Shown here piece after piece: positions 15,493-21,177 of a DNA stretch of 21,177 nt (position 1 is the first letter of the stretch; every line of letters begins with the position of its first letter). The position numbers were made by a program, and so were the translations under genes. The stretch is taken from contig URLF01000044.1 of assembly GCA_900548705.1 (NCBI GenBank), positions 1 through 21,177 on the forward strand. Direction: 5' to 3'. Under the pieces are notes generated by a model that saw only the letters and a list, made by a program, of their open reading frames with translations, ran no database searches and was not told the DNA's origin. The DNA is from an uncultured Porphyromonadaceae bacterium (lineage in GTDB: Bacteria; Bacteroidota; Bacteroidia; Bacteroidales; Muribaculaceae).

Positions 15493-17634
15493 ATGCAATA
15501 CAAACTCTTCTCGGCTGCGGCTCTTGCCGCGGCCGGCCTGAGCCTCGCCTTTCAGGGAGCCTCGGCAGCTGAAATTTCCTCCCCTTCCGGTATCGTGACA
15601 GTCGAGGCTGATGTGGTCGCCGGAGTCCCCACCTACAATGTGTCATACAAAGGGAAGCCTGTCATCAAGCCTTCGACGCTCGGCCTTCAGCTGGCCGACG
15701 GCGCAGACCTTATGGATGGATTCGAGCTTGCCTCAACCTCCACATCCTCGTTCGATGAGACCTGGGAACCGGTCTGGGGTGAGAACAGCAAAATCCGCAA
15801 CAACTACAACGAACTTCTCCTGGAGATGCGCCAGCCTTCGACAGGGCGCCTGATGAATCTCCGGTTCCGCGTATATGACGACGGCATGGGCCTCCGCTAT
15901 GAGTTCCCGATGCAGAGCAACCTGGTATATTTCATTATCAAGGAGGAGAAAACCCAGTTTGCGATGACCGGCGACCATATCGCCTGGTGGATTGCCGGCG
16001 ACTATGACACCCAGGAATATGACTGGACCGAGAGCCGTCTTTCCGAAATCCGCGAGAAGCATGCCGGAAGTATCTCCGGCAACGCCTCCCAGAAGCAGTT
16101 CTCGCCGACCGGGGTGCAGACATCGCTCCAGATGAAGACTGACGACGGTCTGTATATCAACCTCCACGAGGCGGCCCTGGTCGATTATTCTTGCATGCAC
16201 CTCAACCTCGACGACAAGAACATGGTCTTCGAGTCATGGCTGACCCCCGACGCGCAGGGAAACAAGGGACATCTCCAGTGTCCGGCCCACACCCCGTGGC
16301 GCACCGTGATTGTCAGCGACGATGCCCGTGACATGCTCTCTTCCAACCTCATCCTCAATCTCAATGAGCCTTGTGCGTATGAAGACACCTCCTGGATCAA
16401 GCCGGTCAAATACATCGGCGTGTGGTGGGAGATGATTGGCGGCGGCAAGGAGTGGTCATACACTTATGACCTCCCTTCGGTGAAGCTCGATCAGCTCGAT
16501 TACAGCCAGACCAAACCTCACGGCCGTCATCCGGCCAACAATGAGAATGTGAAGAAGTATATCGACTTCGCCGCCGAGCATGGCTTCGACCAGGTACTGG
16601 TCGAGGGCTGGAATGTAGGCTGGGAGGACTGGTTCGGCCATTCCAAGGATTATGTCTTCGACTTCGTGACCCCTTATCCCGACTTCGACATCGACATGCT
16701 CAACAAGTACGCCGCATCCAAAGGGGTTAAGCTGATGATGCACCACGAGACCTCCGGCTCTATCCGCAACTATGAGCGCCATATGGAGGAGGCTTACAAG
16801 CTGATGGAGAAGTATGGCTACAACTCCGTGAAGAGCGGATATGTCGGCAACATGATTCCCCGTGGAGAACATCATTACGGCCAGTGGCTCAACAACCACT
16901 ACCTCTATGCCGTCACCGAGGCCGCCAAGCATAAAATCATGGTAAACGCCCATGAGGCTGTGCGTCCTACCGGGCTCTGCCGCACCTATCCCAACCTCAT
17001 CGGCAACGAGAGCGCACGTGGAACGGAATATGAGGCATTCGCCGGCAACAAGCCGTTCCACACCACGGTGCTTCCCTTCACCCGTCTGCAGGGAGGTCCG
17101 ATGGACTACACCCCCGGAATCTTCGAGCTTGACATGAAGAAGGTCAATCCCAACAGCGCGGGCAACTTCAACAGCACCCTCGCACGTCAGCTCGCCCTCT
17201 ATGTGACCATGTACAGCCCCCTGCAGATGGCCGCCGACACCCCCGAGGTCTACGCCCAATATATGGATGCCTTCCAGTTCATCAAGGATGTTCCTGTCGA
17301 CTGGTCAGAGAGCCGCTATCTTGAGGCCGAGCCTGGCCGCTACATCACCGTGGCCCGCAAAGACAAGAATTCCGAGGAATGGTATCTCGGCTGCACAGCC
17401 GGAGAGGAGGGGCATTCGTCAGACCTGCGTCTCGACTTCCTCCAGCCCGGCGTGAAGTATGAGGCCACCATCTACGCCGATGCTCCCGACGCCCATTACG
17501 CGACCAACCGCAAGGCTTACAAGATTTCCACACGCAAGGTTGACGCCAAAACCCGCCTCAAGCTCAAGGCAGCTCCCGGCGGAGGATATGCGGTATCAAT
17601 CAAGCCCATCGACAATTCCCTGGCAATGAAATAA
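15493..17634 (+). CDS. susB: GH97 alpha-glucosidase, SusB-like
   Basis: The protein has 713 residues, near the 738 of B. thetaiotaomicron SusB. The N-terminal signal (about 1-26, ending GASA) has no lipobox cysteine, so it acts in the periplasm. The N-terminal beta-sandwich (about 27-300) leads to a TIM barrel and a short C-terminal beta domain. The barrel motifs HHETSGSIRNYERHM (417-431), YNSVKSGYVGN, VNAHEAVRPTG, GNESARGTEYE (504-514) and RLQGGPMDYTPGIFE are those of the inverting SusB branch. With a constant offset of 20, Glu 419, Glu 488 and Glu 512 match SusB Glu 439, Glu 508 and Glu 532, the last being the catalytic acid. Glu 506 fits a calcium ligand. SusB enzymes release glucose from the non-reducing ends of alpha-glucans. 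This is the last gene of the operon, followed by a probable terminator. Confidence 0.95.
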   Translation: MQYKLFSAAALAAAGLSLAFQGASAAEISSPSGIVTVEADVVAGVPTYNVSYKGKPVIKPSTLGLQLADGADLMDGFELASTSTSSFDETWEPVWGENSKIRNNYNELLLEMRQPSTGRLMNLRFRVYDDGMGLRYEFPMQSNLVYFIIKEEKTQFAMTGDHIAWWIAGDYDTQEYDWTESRLSEIREKHAGSISGNASQKQFSPTGVQTSLQMKTDDGLYINLHEAALVDYSCMHLNLDDKNMVFESWLTPDAQGNKGHLQCPAHTPWRTVIVSDDARDMLSSNLILNLNEPCAYEDTSWIKPVKYIGVWWEMIGGGKEWSYTYDLPSVKLDQLDYSQTKPHGRHPANNENVKKYIDFAAEHGFDQVLVEGWNVGWEDWFGHSKDYVFDFVTPYPDFDIDMLNKYAASKGVKLMMHHETSGSIRNYERHMEEAYKLMEKYGYNSVKSGYVGNMIPRGEHHYGQWLNNHYLYAVTEAAKHKIMVNAHEAVRPTGLCRTYPNLIGNESARGTEYEAFAGNKPFHTTVLPFTRLQGGPMDYTPGIFELDMKKVNPNSAGNFNSTLARQLALYVTMYSPLQMAADTPEVYAQYMDAFQFIKDVPVDWSESRYLEAEPGRYITVARKDKNSEEWYLGCTAGEEGHSSDLRLDFLQPGVKYEATIYADAPDAHYATNRKAYKISTRKVDAKTRLKLKAAPGGGYAVSIKPIDNSLAMK

Positions 17635-17679
17635 GCCGGAAAATGGTTGACAACCCCCTGAATCAAAGAATGACAGAAA

Positions 17680-17711
17680 TTCCGCGAACGCGGAAAACGA
17701 TGATTTTTTTT
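17680..17711 (+). terminator. Probable intrinsic terminator of the PUL operon
   Basis: A perfect inverted repeat TTCCGC-GAAC-GCGGAA (17680-17695; stem 6-7 bp) is followed after eight bases by a run of eight T (17704-17711). The gap between the hairpin and the T-run is longer than in textbook terminators. The position, about 45 bases after the GH97 stop and ahead of the next leader, supports the role. Confidence 0.6.
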
Positions 17712-17739
17712 CAAGATAGTTTGAATTTAGTTAGTTAGG

Positions 17740-17802
17740 TCAAGACGGACAGGAGGCCCACCGGGCCGCGAGCCTATGGCGGGCGCTCCTGGCCCTTCTT
17801 GA
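17740..17802 (+). ncRNA. Strongly foldable leader RNA candidate upstream of secreted module protein
   Basis: An outer stem TCAAGA (17740-17745) with TCTTGA (17797-17802) encloses a second stem CAGGAG (17750-17755) with CTCCTG (17786-17791). Inside, GCCC/GGGC pairings and GCC/GGC around TAT give either a long hairpin or a branched structure. The segment is much more GC-rich than its AT-rich flanks and ends 66 bases before the ATG at 17869. No T-run follows it, so a terminator is unlikely. A cis-regulatory leader, a small RNA or a dispersed palindromic element are all possible. No known riboswitch was recognised. Confidence 0.5.
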
Positions 17803-17868
17803 ATCTCTCCCCCTCATAACCGGAAACAACTTACATAAAAACAATAACCAACCTAAAAAACTTTCGAC

Positions 17869-18774
17869 ATGAAAATCTTTACCAAACTCGCTATCGCAGC
17901 AGCCTGTGTGGCTTCCGCAGCAAACGTATCAGCCCAGGGACGTACCGACATGCTTTGGGTGCTTGGTGACGCCACACCTTACGGATGGAGCACCGATGAC
18001 GCTACCGCCATACTTGCCACTGCCAATGATCCCAAGGTCTATTCAGGTACCATGTATCTTGAGGCCGACAAGAATTTCAAGTTCCTGACCACCTACGATT
18101 TCGGAAACATGGAATATCGTGCCGCCACAGCTGATGCCACCCCCGATGCTGACGGGAAAGTCTCCCTCGTGTTGTCTGACAGCGGCGATGACTTCCAGAT
18201 TCATGTCGCCGAATCCGCCAATTATCTTATCACGGTAGACACCGAGGCTCTTGAAGCCACAATCGTGAAATCCGCTTATCAGGACACTCAGGTTCGCTGG
18301 GCTTCGATTTTCATGGTCGGCTCGGCTCTCGAATCCGGCTGGTCTGTCGACCAGGGAATGGCGCTGGCTCAGAATCCCGCGATGCCTTGTGAGTTCAGCA
18401 TCACCAACGCGCCGATGCTTGAAGGTACTTTCAAGATTGCCACCGCCCTGAAAGGCTCCGGCACATGGAACAACGCTTTCTGGTATTTCTGTGACCCCGC
18501 CGATCCTTCCAAGATGGTGCTTAATGCTGACGGTGACCATCAGTGGAGCATCCCCGCCGCAGGCAAGTATGATGTGAAGGCCAACCTCGCCACCAATGCT
18601 ATCTCGATTTCTGCTTCCAGCCAGTCAGGTGTTGCCGGTGTCGAGGCAGACCTGAATGCTGACGGCCCGGTTGCTTACTATACCATCGATGGCCGCAAGG
18701 TCGCAACTCCCGCAGCAGGCAGCCTCGTGATAAAAGTGTCGGCTGACGGCACTGCCACAAAGGTACGTTTCTAA
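17869..18774 (+). CDS. Secreted protein with two SusE/F-like modules and type IX-like C-terminal tail
   Basis: The protein has 301 residues. The signal peptide (MKIFTKLAIAAACVASAANVSAQ, cleavage near residue 23) has a cysteine in its core but no lipobox, so the protein is not lipid-anchored. Module 1 begins at about residue 28 (LWVLGDATPYGW) and module 2 at about 147 (IFMVGSALESGW). Both resemble the modules of the SusE/F-like lipoprotein in the PUL. The C-terminus (about 258-301) carries YYTIDGRKV...AGSLVIKVSADG...VRF, the pattern of Bacteroidetes type IX secretion sorting tails, which send proteins to the cell surface or outside. It is separated from the PUL operon by a probable terminator and a structured leader, so it may have its own transcript. 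It probably acts as an extra alpha-glucan-binding protein. The role is inferred from module similarity. Confidence 0.85.
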   Translation: MKIFTKLAIAAACVASAANVSAQGRTDMLWVLGDATPYGWSTDDATAILATANDPKVYSGTMYLEADKNFKFLTTYDFGNMEYRAATADATPDADGKVSLVLSDSGDDFQIHVAESANYLITVDTEALEATIVKSAYQDTQVRWASIFMVGSALESGWSVDQGMALAQNPAMPCEFSITNAPMLEGTFKIATALKGSGTWNNAFWYFCDPADPSKMVLNADGDHQWSIPAAGKYDVKANLATNAISISASSQSGVAGVEADLNADGPVAYYTIDGRKVATPAAGSLVIKVSADGTATKVRF

Positions 18775-18794
18775 GTTTTCATATCACTGACCCT

Positions 18795-18880
18795 AAGGAC
18801 ATTGTATTAGGATAACAACCAAGTCCTTGAAAACACATGTGAGTGTGTCGGGAAAGCAGCCCCAGAGTCTTTCCCGACGC
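18795..18880 (+). other. Two hairpins in the gap between the secreted module proteins
   Basis: The first has AAGGAC (18795-18800) pairing with GTCCTT (18823-18828), with an inner TTGT/ACAA pairing (18802-18805 with 18815-18818). The second has GTCGGGAAAG (18847-18856) pairing perfectly with CTTTCCCGAC (18869-18878) around a 12-base loop, extendable by a further G-C and T-G pair to 18845 and 18880. No clean T-run follows either. They lie between the stop at 18774 and the next ATG at 18927. They may end the upstream transcript or form the next gene's leader. Confidence 0.55.
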
Positions 18881-18926
18881 TCTCCAGCCTATTTTATGCT
18901 TTAACCTGACCAAATCAATCTTACAC

Positions 18927-21177
18927 ATGTTGCGTAGAAACATAATTTCCGCTATGGCGGCACTGGTTTTTATGCCTGCCATGGCCTGGGATCACCTTTA
19001 CATCATAGGTGATGGCACACCTACCGGATGGTCTCTTAATAATCCTGAACCTATCGAGATGGATGAGACCGCTCCGGGTTCAAACACCTATGTCACCATA
19101 TGCTATCTCGACAATGCGAAGGAAGCCACATTTCGTCTTCAGCCCGACAGAGACTGGATTGAAGCCAACTATTACGGGGCATCTTATGCCGGAGAGCCTA
19201 TCGGTAATGATGAGACGAAGACCCTCATGCCAGGCAAGGGGGAACAATTCAAGGTGGCCACCCCCGGTGTCTATCTGATTGAGGCCAATCTCAATGAAAA
19301 CAAGGTCAAGATAAACCGGATGGATACGATGTATCTTACCGGCGACATTGAGAATTCAAGCTGGAATATCACAGGTGAGACCCAGCTTCGGAACTCCTCG
19401 GAGTATCCCGACCAATACTGGGGAGAGGTGACATTCACCGGTACTGACTATGCCAATCCCGGATATTTCAAATTCTATGTGGAGCCGAACCGTGCTGCCG
19501 GATGGGACAACCGTTTTTTCCTTTTCAAAGATAACAAATATCAGTTCAAGACCGACCCGACGGGGGATAACAGATGGACGGTAGGAGATCCAGAACAGGC
19601 CGACCATACAGAGCATGACCTTGTTGCCGGTACTTACAATGTCTTTGTCGACGCTGCAGCCAAGGCGGTCAAATTCTATATGCACGCCAAGTCGGTGCAT
19701 ATCGCGGGCCCGGGCGCAATGGCTTCCTGGGGTTACGATACGGGGGAGATGGTGCCGCTGTCATCCACGGGTGAGGGGCATTATCTTGGCAAACATGTCT
19801 TCTTCCGCAACAATGCCAACGACAATATCTTCAAGATATTCGTCGATGGGAAATATTATGGCTCGGACACTTGGGATGTGGCCACTCTCGGCGACAATTC
19901 CACAGCTTATATGCGCGTGATAACAACCGGTGCTGATTTCAAGGTTGACGCTCCCGGATTCAGGGAGGTGAAGGTCTATCCCAGCAATGCCGGTGACGGT
20001 ACCTTGGCCTTGGAACTTTCAGGATTGCAAAGTGTATGGTTCGACGGTATCTGCGCGTTGGAATATGATGGGAATACCGACTCCTACGTCAACAAAGACG
20101 GTTGGAACTGGCTTGTAGCCGGAAAATCCGGTAAGGCTGTCATCGACGGTGATGAGATGGCCGAGCTCCACGCCGACAAGACCGGATGGTATGAGGCTTC
20201 AGTGACATTCGACCGTTGGAATCCCTCATATAACCTGAAATACCAGACACCCTCGCTCGAAGGTGACGCCGTAGACGGTTCCCTCAAGTTTGAAGAGCAG
20301 GATGCCGAGGATAATCGTTTCATCCGCCGCAGGGTTTACCTGACTGCCGGAGGCTCCGTGAAAGGGAAAATCGGCGACCGGATGTCGGATGCCGTGAATA
20401 TCTCCACCACCGGTTACTACACCGTCACCCTCGATATGGCTGACAATACCCCGCGCCTGTCGGTGACCGGGCCTTTCGAAGCCTATATGCCGCTGTCAGA
20501 GACCGACTTCAAGGATGGACGCAAACATTACTTCCTTGTCGGCCAGCGTATGGGTGCATGGCGTCTGCAGCCCGAATGGGAGTTCATCCCCCAGGAGGAC
20601 GGCACTTACGCAATTCCTACCCGTGCCCTCTACAATGGCTATGTGATGGTCGGTGAAGTCGACAATTATGAGGATTATATCACCCAGACTTACCGTGGGT
20701 ATTCCCACACCGACCTGGGTGCAGAGTCGAAAATCGACCCCCGCAACAATGATCAGGAGGTGACCCGCGAGTTGCCTTTGGCTTTCCTTCCCTCGACCGG
20801 GAAGAACGGTTGCACCGACGGCAAATACACCGGTACACGTTATAACGACATCAAGCGGACCTCTCCCGATGTCCAGCACGGCAGCTGGGAGACTATGAAA
20901 CTTCGTCTTATCCATATCCTTACTCCTGACGGGTACAACGATGTGCAGCATATCCAGTCGCTTCCGTCGCGTGTCAACAAGATTGTGTTGTCGCTCGATG
21001 AAAACGGTCACCCCTCCAACATCAGATTCGAGGGTCTCAACACCTCTGCACGCGCATTGGCCGAGATACGAACCTTCTCACTGGTCGGCAGCGGAATCAA
21101 GAACCACAACATATCTTACAACGGCGCGAATGGTGTCACATCTCCGCTCGGCAATCAGCCGGGTTACGGCGGTTCGG
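18927..21177 (+). CDS. Large secreted multi-module protein, partial at right edge
   Basis: An open frame of 750 codons runs from ATG 18927 to the end of the window with no stop, so the C-terminus is missing. The N-terminus MLRRNIISAMAALVFMPAMA is a signal peptide without a lipobox cysteine. SusE/F-like modules are visible: one at about residue 24 (LYIIGDGTPTGW), one at about 135 (MYLTGDIENSSW), a weaker one at about 257 (VHIAGPGAMASW) and another at about 535 (YFLVGQRMGAW). A diverged stretch rich in Trp and Tyr lies between the last two. Codon use is the same as in its neighbours. It follows the 301-residue secreted module protein by about 150 bases. The likely role is glycan binding at the cell surface; an attached catalytic domain or a sorting tail may lie beyond the edge. 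Confidence 0.85.
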   Translation, partial: MLRRNIISAMAALVFMPAMAWDHLYIIGDGTPTGWSLNNPEPIEMDETAPGSNTYVTICYLDNAKEATFRLQPDRDWIEANYYGASYAGEPIGNDETKTLMPGKGEQFKVATPGVYLIEANLNENKVKINRMDTMYLTGDIENSSWNITGETQLRNSSEYPDQYWGEVTFTGTDYANPGYFKFYVEPNRAAGWDNRFFLFKDNKYQFKTDPTGDNRWTVGDPEQADHTEHDLVAGTYNVFVDAAAKAVKFYMHAKSVHIAGPGAMASWGYDTGEMVPLSSTGEGHYLGKHVFFRNNANDNIFKIFVDGKYYGSDTWDVATLGDNSTAYMRVITTGADFKVDAPGFREVKVYPSNAGDGTLALELSGLQSVWFDGICALEYDGNTDSYVNKDGWNWLVAGKSGKAVIDGDEMAELHADKTGWYEASVTFDRWNPSYNLKYQTPSLEGDAVDGSLKFEEQDAEDNRFIRRRVYLTAGGSVKGKIGDRMSDAVNISTTGYYTVTLDMADNTPRLSVTGPFEAYMPLSETDFKDGRKHYFLVGQRMGAWRLQPEWEFIPQEDGTYAIPTRALYNGYVMVGEVDNYEDYITQTYRGYSHTDLGAESKIDPRNNDQEVTRELPLAFLPSTGKNGCTDGKYTGTRYNDIKRTSPDVQHGSWETMKLRLIHILTPDGYNDVQHIQSLPSRVNKIVLSLDENGHPSNIRFEGLNTSARALAEIRTFSLVGSGIKNHNISYNGANGVTSPLGNQPGYGGS

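Noticed and set aside
16456..17259. Minus-strand open frame of 267 codons within the GH97 gene
   Set aside because: It overlaps the conserved GH97 catalytic region on the opposite strand and resembles no family.
17717..17723. TAGTTTG as a promoter minus-7 element for the secreted module gene
   Set aside because: It has one base too few between TA and TTTG, and no TTG is seen at the proper distance upstream.

Overview
The window looks like chromosomal DNA of a gut Bacteroidales. The evidence is a SusC/SusD pair, a SusR-type membrane regulator, a SusB-like GH97 enzyme, a TAnnTTTG promoter element, no consistent Shine-Dalgarno sequences, and PCMD and DUF4923 family proteins. The fairly GC-rich coding style suggests Muribaculaceae, but that is a guess. 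No rRNA, tRNA, CRISPR array, insertion sequence or phage gene was seen.

Region 1 (1-1108, minus strand): the start of a membrane protein gene that runs off the left edge, preceded by a DUF4923 secreted protein gene 6 bases upstream. Region 2 (1425-5480, plus strand): a tight four-gene cassette with two paralogous outer-membrane barrel-like proteins, a PCMD-domain lipoprotein and a third outer-membrane barrel. Its function is unknown.

Region 3 (5663-17634, plus strand) is the centrepiece, a starch-utilisation-like polysaccharide utilisation locus (PUL). A SusR-like sensor/regulator is followed by a clear promoter. After it come susC-like transporter, susD-like lipoprotein, a four-module SusE/SusF-like binding lipoprotein, a GH27-like (clan GH-D) lipoprotein hydrolase and a SusB-like GH97 alpha-glucosidase, with gaps of 27-42 bases and a probable terminator after GH97. 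Inferred working: the surface SusD and SusE/F-like proteins capture an alpha-glucan, the GH27-like lipoprotein trims it, SusC imports the pieces, periplasmic GH97 releases glucose, and the SusR-like protein senses an oligosaccharide and activates the operon. No GH13 amylase (SusA or SusG type) is in the window. With a GH27-like enzyme whose sugar-recognition residues are altered, this makes a substrate other than plain starch plausible.

Region 4 (17635-21177, plus strand): a strongly foldable leader, a secreted protein with two SusE/F-like modules and a type IX secretion-like C-terminal tail, a second intergenic region with two hairpins, and a large multi-module secreted protein that is open to the right edge. 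These look like a second set of binding proteins for the same glycan, not lipid-anchored.

All family assignments are from recognition of sequence motifs by eye. No database search was run.
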